DNA from: Rhodocyclaceae bacterium
GTDB lineage: Bacteria > Pseudomonadota > Gammaproteobacteria > Burkholderiales > Rhodocyclaceae
Reading direction: 5' to 3'
Length of the DNA stretch: 64,000 bases
Assembly (NCBI GenBank): GCA_023150275.1
Contig: JAKLLG010000009.1
Span: 62,001 to 126,000, forward strand
Shown here: piece after piece, positions 16,358 through 25,930 of the stretch
Layout of the letters: the number at the start of each line of letters is the position of its first letter
Position numbering within the stretch: the first letter of the stretch is position 1
Program-made: the position numbers and the translations under genes
The notes under the pieces: generated by a model
Database searches by the model: none
Told to the model about the DNA's origin: nothing
Seen by the model: only the letters and a program-made list of their open reading frames with translations

Positions 16358-17640
16358 GAGGAAATCTCCAATCTGTGAACGCGGGTCTTCGCGGTCATCA
16401 GTTCGTGAAGGAGGGTGCGGAAGAGGTCTTGGAGTGCGTTCCGCTTCGCGGTCGCCAGATCGTGTTTCGAGTCGATCAATTCGAGATGTGCCACGATCTC
16501 GTCTTGCTGGTCCGTCGGCGGCAGCGGCATTTGTGTGTTCTTCACTGCGCCCACGTTAAAGTGCTGCTGTGCGAGTCCGATCTTGCCCGCCTGAACCTGA
16601 GCCTTAGCGGCGTCCGAGTTGAAGAATCGACTCAAGTAGTGGCCCCTGAGCTTTTCCTTATTCGGTCGGACGAAAATCAAATCGATGCAGTTGCTGCCGT
16701 CGAACTCCGGCGGAACGACGCAGGACGTTCCTGGGTAGCCAGTTCGGACAATCAGAACATCCCCCGCTGCCAACTTTGATTTCCTCACTGGGCCGTTGTT
16801 TGCCTCTTCGGAGATATAGACCATCGGTTCTGGCTGAATCCGATCTTCTCGGACGTTTTGCGAACGAAATGCAGGGACGCCTTCCTTCACATAGTAACTG
16901 GATGGCTTTACGACGATTCCAACGCTGATCGTGTCGCAAACATCTTCGCACCGCACCACCTCCCAGCTTTCGGGGACGGGGCCGATTTCGGTTTGTTTTT
17001 GGGGTTCGTTGCGGCGGCCTTCGGTGAAGAGCTTGTGCATGAGGGCCTTTTTCAGCTCGGTGGTGGTCTGAATGATCCGCTCTTGCGCTTCGATCGCCCG
17101 CTGCACCGTCGAAAGGGTGTGCGCGATCTTCTTCTGCTCGTGGAGTGGGGGGAGCGCCATGGGCAACTCCGCCAGCTTCGACTGCGAAAGGTTCGGGATC
17201 GTCGTTACGTTCCCACGTCCAAAGTAAAGATTGGCCACGTCGAAGGCGTACCAAAGCCAATACACGCCAAATTGCGGATGAGCCTTGTCGCCCTTCGCCC
17301 GGAGGCGATGGAGATGGTTCTGGTATAGGCAGCCATCGACCTCATTGTTCCAAAGTGCTGTTCGTCCAATCGAACCGCCTTCGCAGACAAGTAGATCGTT
17401 CGCCTGAAGTTCGAGGCGTATCTGCTCGGCCTCGCTGAAATGCATTTCATCGAGATCGGTCAGTTCGAGGCGATTCCAAAAGACGTTCTTGGTTCGAAGA
17501 AATGGGCGTTGGTGTTCGCCATCGCGGTTCCTTTTCGAGACCTGCTTTCCTTGCTGAATATCGAATGCGGAATCAACGCGGTTGATTTCCCAATCGGACG
17601 GGAACTCGCCAATTTCGGTTTGCTGGAGTTCGGCACTCAC
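16354..17640 (-). CDS. hsdS: Type I restriction-modification specificity subunit S
   Basis: Recognises the bipartite DNA target for the HsdM/HsdR complex. At 428 residues it has two target-recognition domains separated by conserved helices. The first half starts TEIGEFPSDWEINRV and ends MALPPLHEQKKIAHTLSTVQ with a long helix. The second half starts TEIGPVPESWEVVRCEDV and ends MPLPPTDQQDEIVAHLELI, with a closing helix. This internal duplication is the family hallmark. It overlaps rhuM by 4 nt at its start (ATGA) and the GHKL gene by 4 nt at its end. Target sequence cannot be predicted from the sequence alone. Confidence 0.95.
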   Translation of the reverse strand: MSAELQQTEIGEFPSDWEINRVDSAFDIQQGKQVSKRNRDGEHQRPFLRTKNVFWNRLELTDLDEMHFSEAEQIRLELQANDLLVCEGGSIGRTALWNNEVDGCLYQNHLHRLRAKGDKAHPQFGVYWLWYAFDVANLYFGRGNVTTIPNLSQSKLAELPMALPPLHEQKKIAHTLSTVQRAIEAQERIIQTTTELKKALMHKLFTEGRRNEPQKQTEIGPVPESWEVVRCEDVCDTISVGIVVKPSSYYVKEGVPAFRSQNVREDRIQPEPMVYISEEANNGPVRKSKLAAGDVLIVRTGYPGTSCVVPPEFDGSNCIDLIFVRPNKEKLRGHYLSRFFNSDAAKAQVQAGKIGLAQQHFNVGAVKNTQMPLPPTDQQDEIVAHLELIDSKHDLATAKRNALQDLFRTLLHELMTAKTRVHRLEISS

Positions 17641-18647
17641 GCCTTCCCTCCCTTCCGCTTGAGGTCCTTTTCCAGATCCTCGATGGCTTTCAAATCCTCG
17701 GCATCAGCGGCGATGGCTTCCTGTTGGCGGCGTTTGGCGTCGAAATCTTCGTAGCGTTCGGTGGCGATGGTTTTCATGTCCTCGTGGCTGACGGTGCCGG
17801 GGCCATTAAGCAGGGGCTGGTCGTTGGCAGCCAGCATGCGGTCCACGCTGCTGCGCCAGAAGTCGAGGGTGAGGTCCTTGTGTTGCTTGGCGCGGAGCTC
17901 GGCCTGTTCGAGGAAGATGACGACGAGGCGGTTGAGGGTATCGACCTCGTCTGCGCTGAGGTAGTTCTTGGCGATGAGGATGTCCTGCTTGCGGACGCGG
18001 GAGCCGCTCCAGGCGGTGAGCGCCATGTTGGGCTGGCTCGGATCGGCGCGGGCGACGATGAGTTCGGCGGCGGTCTGGCGGGTGGCGGCGTAGAGGAGTT
18101 TGTTCTGCACCTCGGCAAAGAAGAGCGCGGTTTCCTTTTCGCGGGCCTGGTAGTCGCTGCTGAGGGCGAAGAGGTCGCGCACTTTCTGGTAGAAGCGCTT
18201 TTCCGAGGCCCGGATCTCGCGGATGCGAGCGAGGAGTTCGTCGAAGTAATCCCAGCCGCCGGGGTTCTTGAGGCGCTCGTCGTCCATGACGAAGCCTTTG
18301 ACCAGGTATTCCTTGAGATGGGTGCTGGCCCATTGGCGGAACTGGACGCCACGCGGCGAACGCACGCGGTAGCCGATGGCCAGGATGAGGTCGAGGTTGT
18401 AGAGCTGGATGGTGCGCTGGACTTGCCGCCTTCCCTCAATTTGAACTGTCAAGGATTCCTTGACAGTTGCCTCGGGACTCAACTCTCCGTCTTCGAAAAT
18501 GTTCTTGGCGTGGAGGCTGACGTTCTGCTTGGTGGTCTGGAAAAGCTCGGCGATTTCAAGCTGGGTCAGCCAGACTGTCTGACCGTCGATGCGCAGATCG
18601 AGGCGGGTGCGGCCGTCGTCGGAGGTGTAGAGGACGAGCTCGCTCAT
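17637..18647 (-). CDS. rhuM: RhuM family protein
   Basis: A 336-residue virulence-RhuM family protein. The N-terminal half carries the family core: a wHTH-like start (VWLTQLEIAELFQTTKQNVSLHAKNI), RTIQLYNLDLILAIGYRV and RGVQFRQWAS with KEYLVKGFVMDDERL. The C-terminal half (EVQNKLLYAATRQTAAELI, LSADEVDTLNRLV) is helical and ends in a charged tail. RhuM was first described in a Salmonella pathogenicity island; its biochemical function is unknown, and it is often found inside type I R-M loci. The start ATG 18647 overlaps the stop of a 50-codon ORF, and its stop overlaps the hsdS start. Confidence 0.93.
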   Translation of the reverse strand: MSELVLYTSDDGRTRLDLRIDGQTVWLTQLEIAELFQTTKQNVSLHAKNIFEDGELSPEATVKESLTVQIEGRRQVQRTIQLYNLDLILAIGYRVRSPRGVQFRQWASTHLKEYLVKGFVMDDERLKNPGGWDYFDELLARIREIRASEKRFYQKVRDLFALSSDYQAREKETALFFAEVQNKLLYAATRQTAAELIVARADPSQPNMALTAWSGSRVRKQDILIAKNYLSADEVDTLNRLVVIFLEQAELRAKQHKDLTLDFWRSSVDRMLAANDQPLLNGPGTVSHEDMKTIATERYEDFDAKRRQQEAIAADAEDLKAIEDLEKDLKRKGGKA

Positions 18648-18796
18648 GATTCACCTCGTGATTGCAGGTCAACCACAGATGACGTGGATGGGCGCAGATG
18701 GCTCTCTGACTGGATGCCGTGTTTGTAGCCAGCCCGGCTTCCAAATATGGCGAAATCGCCAGAATTAATCGTGGCGTTGGTCGGTTTCTTTTTCAT
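18644..18796 (-). CDS. 50-residue ORF between hsdM and rhuM
   Basis: ATG at 18796 preceded by an excellent ribosome-binding site (aaggagtggc), 50 codons, with the TGA overlapping the rhuM ATG. The peptide starts MKKKPTNATINSGDFAIFGS and is polar and basic with no recognised domain. The 3' half is read through a degenerate accacagatg-type repeat (18672-18701), so that part may be filler. Good translation signals and the 4-nt overlap argue that it is translated, perhaps to couple rhuM translation to hsdM. It is too short for firm assignment. Confidence 0.5.
   Translation of the reverse strand: MKKKPTNATINSGDFAIFGSRAGYKHGIQSESHLRPSTSSVVDLQSRGES
18672..18701. repeat. Degenerate accacagatg-type repeat
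   Basis: The stretch contains three spaced, degenerate copies (acagat, ggatgg, gcagat) like the accacagatg/cacagatg repeats scattered in many bacterial genomes. Recognition is by eye only, and it lies within the small ORF before rhuM. Confidence 0.3.
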
Positions 18797-18831
18797 GCCA
18801 CTCCTTATTTCGCTTTGCATGGGCAGAAGGC

Positions 18832-18856
18832 AGTTATCCGAAAATCCCGGATAACT
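18832..18856 (-). other. Hairpin after hsdM
   Basis: Perfect 9-bp inverted repeat (agttatccg / cggataact) with a 7-nt loop, 31 nt downstream of the hsdM stop on the minus strand and not followed by a T-run. It could stabilise hsdM mRNA or partly attenuate the downstream genes. Confidence 0.55.
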
Positions 18857-18887
18857 GAAACGTGACGCTGAATGTGGTCTTCTTTTC

Positions 18888-20447
18888 TCATATGCCCAGT
18901 TGTTTCAGGATGCCCCGCAACGCCTTGTCCGTCTCCCGCGCCTCGGCCTCGATCACGGCCAGCTCTTCGACAATCTCCGCGATGGGCCGGTAGGTTTCGG
19001 CGTCCGAGGTGTGGATGTAGCGGCTGGGGGAGATGTTGTAGTCGTTCTTCTTCAGTTCGGCGTGATCGACGATGCGGCTGAGTTTTTCCGTTTCGGTCCA
19101 GCCGATGAGGGTGTCGGCGATACGCTGGATGCCGGCTTCGGGGATGAAGTTCTTGGGGTCGCCCTTTTCGAAGACCTGGGATGCATTGACGAGCAAGACC
19201 CTGCCCCGGCGCTCCTTGGTCTTGGCCTTGTTCAGGAACAGCACGATGCCCGGCGCGGTGGTGTTGTAGAACAGGTTTTCGGGCAGGTAGAGCACGGCCT
19301 CGATAAGGTCGTGGTCGACGAACCACTGGCGGACGGTCTTTTCCTTATTGGTGCCGGCATTGCCCGAGCCGCGCGAGGCGGCGCCAGTGTCGAGGACGAC
19401 GGCGGCGCGGCCGGTGGCGTTCAGGCTGGCGTGGATGTGCTGCACCCAGCCCCAATCGGCGGAGGATTTGCCGGGAAAGCCGGCCCCGGCGGGGAAGCGG
19501 TCGAGCTCGTCGTTGTCGTAGTCTGCTTCGGTGAACCAGTCCTGGTTCCACATGGGATTGGCGACGACGCGGTCGAAAGTGCGCAGCTTGCCCTGCCTGT
19601 TGCGGAATTTGGGGTTCTTGAAGGTGTCGCCGATCTCGATCTGGCCTTCCATGTCGTGAATGATCATGTTCATGTTGGCCATGGCCCAGGTCTCGGGGGT
19701 GAATTCCTGGCCGAACAGTTTTAGCGGGGCGACGGTGCGCTTTTTGCCCTTGGCGTTTTCTTCCATGGCGATCTCGCATTTGACGAGCAGGCCGCCAGAG
19801 CCGCAGGTGGGGTCGTAGATTTCCATGCCGGGCTCGGGCTGGAGCACGCGCGACATGATGGTGCCGACTTCGGGCGGGGTGTAGAACTCGCCGGCGCTCT
19901 GGCCGCCGCCTTCGGCGAACTTGCGGATCAGGTATTCGTAGCTCTTGCCGATGATGTCGGCCTCGACGTCGTCGAGCCCGAGGCGCTTGGTGCTGATGGC
20001 CTCGATCAGGTTGGAGAGGCGGTCGTCGTCGAGGTCGCGCTGGCCGTGGGTGGTGGCGTTGAAATCAACACGGTCGATGATGCCCTGCAGGAGCGGGTTT
20101 TCACGGGCGATGGCGCGCATGTGGCTGGTGACGCCTTCGCCGATCCTGTCGGCGAGCTTGCGGATGACGGACCAGACGGGCTGCTCGGGATCGTCCGGCA
20201 GCAGAGGCAGGTAGAAGCGAACCAGCTTGTGGTCAGCCTTGGCGAGCTGGAAGGCCTTCTTGCGCGAGCCGACCTCCTTGGCGATGCGGTTCAGTTCGTC
20301 GTCGAAGACATCGCACAGGCGCTTGGTGAAGATGAGGGGGAGGATGTAGTCCTTGTACTTCGGCGCATCCTTGGCGCCGCGGATGGAGCAGGCCGCGTCC
20401 CAAATCCACGATTCGAGGGATTTGTCTTTCCCGTTGTTGCTTGCCAT
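18888..20447 (-). CDS. hsdM: Type I restriction-modification DNA methyltransferase subunit M
   Basis: N6-adenine DNA methyltransferase subunit; with HsdS it protects host DNA and with HsdR it forms the restriction complex. At 519 residues it has the N-terminal helical HsdM_N domain (about 1-160) and the SAM-binding motif I DPTCGSGGLL (212-221). The catalytic motif IV reads NPMW (297-300) instead of the common NPPF/Y; this occurs in a subset of HsdM-like proteins, so it need not mean loss of activity. Start: ATG 20447 (MASNNGKDKS). It is the first gene of the island operon. The next gene start is about 90 nt away. Confidence 0.95.
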   Translation of the reverse strand: MASNNGKDKSLESWIWDAACSIRGAKDAPKYKDYILPLIFTKRLCDVFDDELNRIAKEVGSRKKAFQLAKADHKLVRFYLPLLPDDPEQPVWSVIRKLADRIGEGVTSHMRAIARENPLLQGIIDRVDFNATTHGQRDLDDDRLSNLIEAISTKRLGLDDVEADIIGKSYEYLIRKFAEGGGQSAGEFYTPPEVGTIMSRVLQPEPGMEIYDPTCGSGGLLVKCEIAMEENAKGKKRTVAPLKLFGQEFTPETWAMANMNMIIHDMEGQIEIGDTFKNPKFRNRQGKLRTFDRVVANPMWNQDWFTEADYDNDELDRFPAGAGFPGKSSADWGWVQHIHASLNATGRAAVVLDTGAASRGSGNAGTNKEKTVRQWFVDHDLIEAVLYLPENLFYNTTAPGIVLFLNKAKTKERRGRVLLVNASQVFEKGDPKNFIPEAGIQRIADTLIGWTETEKLSRIVDHAELKKNDYNISPSRYIHTSDAETYRPIAEIVEELAVIEAEARETDKALRGILKQLGI

Positions 20448-20771
20448 CAGCGTTGAGCCCTTTAGTGCCTGTCGATTTTTATTGGGGCAGAGTGAGCGCG
20501 GAGCATCCCGCCAGTACCCGATTGAAAGGTACCTCTAAAGAACGACATTATGCCAATAGCAGACTATAGAAAAGCGGCCAGTATCAGGTTTTTTAGGCGA
20601 TGAGTACTCGGCTGGCAGATCACCAGAGTGAACGTCGCAATCGACACCCCGCCCCTACCAACCGCTACACCCCATCATTCCCGATCCGCATGCTGTCCAT
20701 GCCGAAGTTTCGTTTGTCGTTGGATGGCACCGCCGATAACCTGCGGGCATCGAACGACAACTTGAAACGCC
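20448..20771. other. Divergent intergenic region between hsdM and alpha/beta hydrolase
   Basis: About 320 nt with no gene that I accept. It must hold the promoter of the R-M operon; a cataat hexamer (minus strand, 20548-20553) is a possible -10, but no clear -35 is seen. The region is locally A/T-rich around 20480-20600. An ORF starting at 20600 runs antisense-like into the hydrolase in another frame and is not credible. No direct repeat or tRNA end marking an attachment site was recognised. Confidence 0.5.
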
Positions 20772-21734
20772 ATGAGCCAGGCTTCCCCCACCTCGTTACC
20801 TATCGCCTTTGCAGCCAACGACGGCTATGTGCTGAAGGGCTTTCTCTGGCGCCACGCGCACCCCGATGCGGCACGGCCGGTGGTGATCATCAACGCCGCG
20901 ACGTCGGTACGCTGTCGCTACTACGCCCGCTTCGCCGCCTTCCTGCACGCGCACGGCTTCGATGTGCTGACCTACGATTACCGCGGCATCGGCGAGTCGC
21001 GGCCGGCCAGCCTGCGCGGTTTCGAGGCGGGCTGGATCGACTGGGGGCGGCTCGATTTCGAGGCGGCGCTACAGTATGTTTCGACGCACTTCCCCGGACA
21101 GCCGATCCACGTGGCGGCGCACAGCGTGGGCGGCTTCCTGGTCGGGCTGGCAGCATCGAGCCACCGCATTTCGCGGGTGTTCACGATGGGCGCGCAGTAC
21201 GCCTACTGGCGCGATTATGTCGGCCACAAGCGCGGGCGCATGTTCCTGCGCTGGCACGTGTTCATGCCGGCGCTGACTGCGCTGTTCGGCTATTTCCCCG
21301 GCAGCCGGCTGGGCTGGCTGGAAGATACGCCGCGCGGCGTGGTGCGCGACTGGACAGCGCGGCACCCACGCTTCGAGGAGAACTGGGCGCGCCTGTTGCC
21401 AGCAGCGGAGCGCCGCACGCTGCTCGAGCGCTTTGCGGCGATGCACGGCGATACGCTGGCAGTAAGCCTTTCCGATGACGAGTTCGGCACACCGTCGGCG
21501 ATCCGCCGCCTGCTCGGCTATTTTCGCCATAGCCGGCGCACGCACCTGCATCTGCGGCCGGAGGCCGCCGGTGAACAGCAGGTCGGGCATTTCGCCTTCT
21601 TCCATAGCCGCTTCGAACATAGCCTGTGGCAGATCCCGCTCGCCTGGCTGCGCCATGGACGGCTGCCGGCGCAGCCGTTCGGCGAAATGGCACTCCTGCG
21701 GCCGGAGATCTCCGCCGTCGAAACCAACCAGTAG
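20772..21734 (+). CDS. Alpha/beta hydrolase
   Basis: A 320-residue serine hydrolase-like protein. Seen: the strand-turn before the oxyanion hole (VVIINAATSVRCRYYARFAAFL), DVLTYDYRGIGESRP, the nucleophile elbow AAHSVGG, and a late histidine in QVGHFAFFHSRF. These give a Ser-His pair; the acid is probably the Asp of SLSDDEFGTP. It is clearly paralogous to the hydrolase at 24587-25453 (YDYRG.G.SR..SLRGFEA, FGYFPG..L, DDEF). Substrate is unknown. Its position before a 2,4-dienoyl-CoA reductase suggests lipid or ester hydrolysis. Start: ATG 20772 (MSQASPTSL). Confidence 0.85.
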   Translation: MSQASPTSLPIAFAANDGYVLKGFLWRHAHPDAARPVVIINAATSVRCRYYARFAAFLHAHGFDVLTYDYRGIGESRPASLRGFEAGWIDWGRLDFEAALQYVSTHFPGQPIHVAAHSVGGFLVGLAASSHRISRVFTMGAQYAYWRDYVGHKRGRMFLRWHVFMPALTALFGYFPGSRLGWLEDTPRGVVRDWTARHPRFEENWARLLPAAERRTLLERFAAMHGDTLAVSLSDDEFGTPSAIRRLLGYFRHSRRTHLHLRPEAAGEQQVGHFAFFHSRFEHSLWQIPLAWLRHGRLPAQPFGEMALLRPEISAVETNQ

Positions 21735-21756
21735 TCAGTCACGCAGCGCTATCCGG

Positions 21757-21805
21757 GCGCTTGCTTTTCCCCCGCCTTTCCGGAACAATAACCAAGCGCT
21801 TGCTT
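21757..21805. promoter_or_regulatory. Candidate TetR-type operator sites upstream of fadH
   Basis: A 10-bp perfect palindrome caagcgcttg (21793-21802) lies 39 nt before the fadH ATG. The 10-mer gcgcttgctt occurs twice, at 21757-21766 and 21796-21805, exactly 39 bp apart. Such palindromes resemble operators of TetR-family regulators of fatty acid genes, and a TetR gene lies just downstream of fadH. Confidence 0.5.
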
Positions 21806-21814
21806 GCTTAATAA

Positions 21815-23881
<2,067 letters not shown>

Positions 23882-23904
23882 GAATGCCCGAACACTTCGC
23901 GCTT

Positions 23905-23951
23905 CCCCGTCACTCCGGCACCTCGACCGGCTCGGGACAGGCCGGGGTGAC
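23905..23951. repeat. REP-like palindrome between fadH and tetR
   Basis: Imperfect inverted repeat gtcactccggc (23909-23919) and gccggggtgac (23941-23951) around a loop reading cctcgaccggctcgggacag. The form resembles dispersed palindromic repeats found in many proteobacterial genomes; it could also act as a hairpin after fadH. Confidence 0.55.
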
Positions 23952-23972
23952 AAACCAAACAGAGGCCGATTG

Positions 23973-24590
23973 ATGCCACGCCGAAAGACCGACACCGGAC
24001 TCGAACCCAACCGCCGTGCCGAGCTGCTGCGGGCGGCGGCGAAGCTGTTCGTCGAGAAGGGCTTTGACGCAACCACCACGCGCGACATCGCCGAGGCCGT
24101 GGGCATGCGCTCGGGCAGTCCGTTCTACCACTTCCGCAGCAAGCAGGAGTTATTGAAGGCAGCGATGATCGAAGGGCTCGATGCCGGCAACGCGCAGTTG
24201 CTCGCCGCCATCGACGGCATCTCAGACCCCGAGCAACGCCTGCGCGTGCTGGTGCGCACCCACCTCGGCACCCTGCTTGAAGGCGACTGCCGCTCGCCGC
24301 TGCTGGTCAGCGAGACGCGCGCGCTGGACGACAAGGCGCGCACCGAAATCGCCGCCGCCTTCGACCGCTATCAGGTGCCCTGGCAGGAAACGCTCGATGC
24401 GCTGCAGAAGGCCGGCAAGCTGGCCTCCGCCGCGCCGCCGGTGCGCCTGCTGCTCTTCGGCATGCTCAACTGGAGCAGCCACTGGTACCGCGCCGCAGGC
24501 GAGCTGTCGGTCGATGCCCTGGCCGACGCGGCGGTCGCAATGCTGCTGAACGCCTCCCCCGCCGCCCCCGCCAAAGGATCCCGAGAGTGA
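23973..24590 (+). CDS. TetR/AcrR family transcriptional regulator
   Basis: A 205-residue repressor-type protein. The N-terminal helix-turn-helix is plain: RRAELLRAAAKLFVEKGFDA, TTTRDIAEAVGMRSGSPFYHF then RSKQELL (about residues 13-60). A ligand-binding helical domain follows, with no recognised ligand motif. Start: ATG 23973 (MPRRKTDTG); an upstream in-frame start at 23832 would overlap fadH and adds no domain. Its GTGA overlap with the next hydrolase shows cotranscription. It probably controls the local cluster, with candidate operators before fadH. An acyl-CoA or fatty acid as inducer is inference. Confidence 0.9.
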   Translation: MPRRKTDTGLEPNRRAELLRAAAKLFVEKGFDATTTRDIAEAVGMRSGSPFYHFRSKQELLKAAMIEGLDAGNAQLLAAIDGISDPEQRLRVLVRTHLGTLLEGDCRSPLLVSETRALDDKARTEIAAAFDRYQVPWQETLDALQKAGKLASAAPPVRLLLFGMLNWSSHWYRAAGELSVDALADAAVAMLLNASPAAPAKGSRE

Positions 24591-25453
24591 GCAAGCACCC
24601 AAAACCGGAAACCATCCACGCCGCCGACGGCCACGCACTGGCAGCGCGTTTCTATTCGCCCGGCGAGTCTTACCCCACGGCCCGCGGCGCGGTGCTGATC
24701 GTGCCGGCGATGGGCGTCAGCCAGGAGTACTACGCCGACTTCGCCAACTGGCTGGCCCTGCACGGCTATGCAGCGATCACCTTCGACTATCGCGGCATGG
24801 GCCATTCGCGCCGTGGCAGCCTGCGCGGCTTCGAGGCCGACATCTTCGACTGGGCGAAGCTTGACTGCGCGGCCGCCGCCGATGCATTGACGCAGCGCTT
24901 CCCCGACGTGCCGTTGTACTGGGTCGGCCACAGCCTCGGCGGCCAGATCCTCGCCTTCTTCCCGCAACATGCGCGGCTGGCGAAGGCGATCACGGTCGGC
25001 TCCGGCAGCGGCTACTGGCTGCAGAACACCTGGTCGCTGCGCATCTACGTGTGGTGGCTGTGGTACTTCGTGGTGCCGGTGGTGCTGCCGCTGTTCGGCT
25101 ACTTCCCCGGGCGCAGGCTGAAGAAGGTCGGCGACCTGCCGCGCGGCGTGATGGCGCAGTGGCAGCGCTGGTGCCGGCATCCCCAGTATTCGGTGGGTGT
25201 CGAGGGCGAACCCGTGCGCGAGCAGTACGCGGCGGTGACGACGCCGATCGTCTCGCTCTCCTTCACCGACGACGAATTCATGTCGGCACAGAACACCGAG
25301 TCGCTGCACGGCTTCTACACAAATGCGCGGCGGACGATGAAGCGCATCGCGCCGAACGATGTCGGCGCGAAGGGGATCGGACATTTCGGTTTCTTTCGGC
25401 ACCGCTTCGCCGAAAGCCTGTGGGCAAAGCACCTGTTGCCGGAGCTGAACTGA
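24587..25453 (+). CDS. Alpha/beta hydrolase, paralogue of the one at 20772
   Basis: A 288-residue serine hydrolase starting with GTG 24587, overlapping the tetR stop by 4 nt. Motifs: VLIVPAMGVSQEYYADFANWL (oxyanion region), AITFDYRGMGHSRRGSLRGFEA, nucleophile elbow VGHSLGGQ, Asp in SLSFTDDEFMSA, and the late His of GIGHFGFFRHRF. The protein contains a hydrophobic stretch WSLRIYVWWLWYFVVPVV (about residues 147-164) that might be a membrane-associated lid. It resembles serine aminopeptidase-type esterases (COG4757-like). Substrate unknown. It is cotranscribed with the TetR gene and probably follows fadH. Confidence 0.87.
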   Translation: MSKHPKPETIHAADGHALAARFYSPGESYPTARGAVLIVPAMGVSQEYYADFANWLALHGYAAITFDYRGMGHSRRGSLRGFEADIFDWAKLDCAAAADALTQRFPDVPLYWVGHSLGGQILAFFPQHARLAKAITVGSGSGYWLQNTWSLRIYVWWLWYFVVPVVLPLFGYFPGRRLKKVGDLPRGVMAQWQRWCRHPQYSVGVEGEPVREQYAAVTTPIVSLSFTDDEFMSAQNTESLHGFYTNARRTMKRIAPNDVGAKGIGHFGFFRHRFAESLWAKHLLPELN

Positions 25454-25487
25454 ATCTGCGCGCAGACACCAGCGGCAACAGGCTATC

Positions 25488-25865
25488 TCACTTGCATTTC
25501 CCGGATTCGGTTGGCTTGCCGCTGCGCGCATCGTGCACGCAATCGGCCATCGAGCCGGGCGAAGCCGGTGTCGCCGGCAAGCCGCTGGCGCCGCTAAGCG
25601 GCGGAAGGGCAGGCAGCGTCGTTGCTGATGACGTCGTCGGTACGGTAGAAGACGTCGAGGGCATGGGCGTTGCAGGCGTCGTGCTGGGCATGGACGTCGG
25701 AGCGCTGCCCGTACTTGCGCCAGCCCCTCCGCCGGGCGAGGCCGGTGCAGCACCTGCAGAGACACTCGCTGGCGCGCCACCGCCGTGCGACCCGCTCTTG
25801 CCTTGGGCGAATACGGTTCCGCACACGGCGACTGAGGCAAACAATGCGATCAGGATTCGAGACAT
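25488..25865 (-). CDS. Low-complexity exported protein
   Basis: A 125-residue protein. The chosen start, ATG 25865, gives a classical signal peptide (MSRILIALFASVAVCGTVFA, probable cleavage before QGK). The mature part is Ser/Thr/Pro/Ala/Gly-rich low complexity with repeats of the PTS/PAT type, ending in a short region with two cysteines (MADCVHDARSGKPTESGKCK). I do not recognise a domain. It precedes no clear partner; the next minus-strand gene upstream is the CigR-like protein. Secretion or periplasmic location is inferred from the signal peptide. Confidence 0.6.
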   Translation of the reverse strand: MSRILIALFASVAVCGTVFAQGKSGSHGGGAPASVSAGAAPASPGGGAGASTGSAPTSMPSTTPATPMPSTSSTVPTTSSATTLPALPPLSGASGLPATPASPGSMADCVHDARSGKPTESGKCK

Positions 25866-25930
25866 TTCGGATACTCCTACAATCAACCTCTTTCAAGATA
25901 GCAAAGGCATCGGACTTCTGCCGAACGCCC

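Noticed and set aside
18888-20447. NPMW in HsdM as an inactivating mutation
   Set aside because: The same variant occurs in some HsdM relatives as far as I recall, and the rest of the protein is intact.
10027-20771. Prophage or insertion sequence around the R-M island
   Set aside because: No transposase, integrase, terminal inverted repeats or tRNA-derived direct repeats were seen.
20600-21478. A 292-residue plus-strand ORF overlapping the first hydrolase
   Set aside because: Other frame of the hydrolase with no recognised domain; the 320-residue frame carries AAHSVGG and DYRG motifs.
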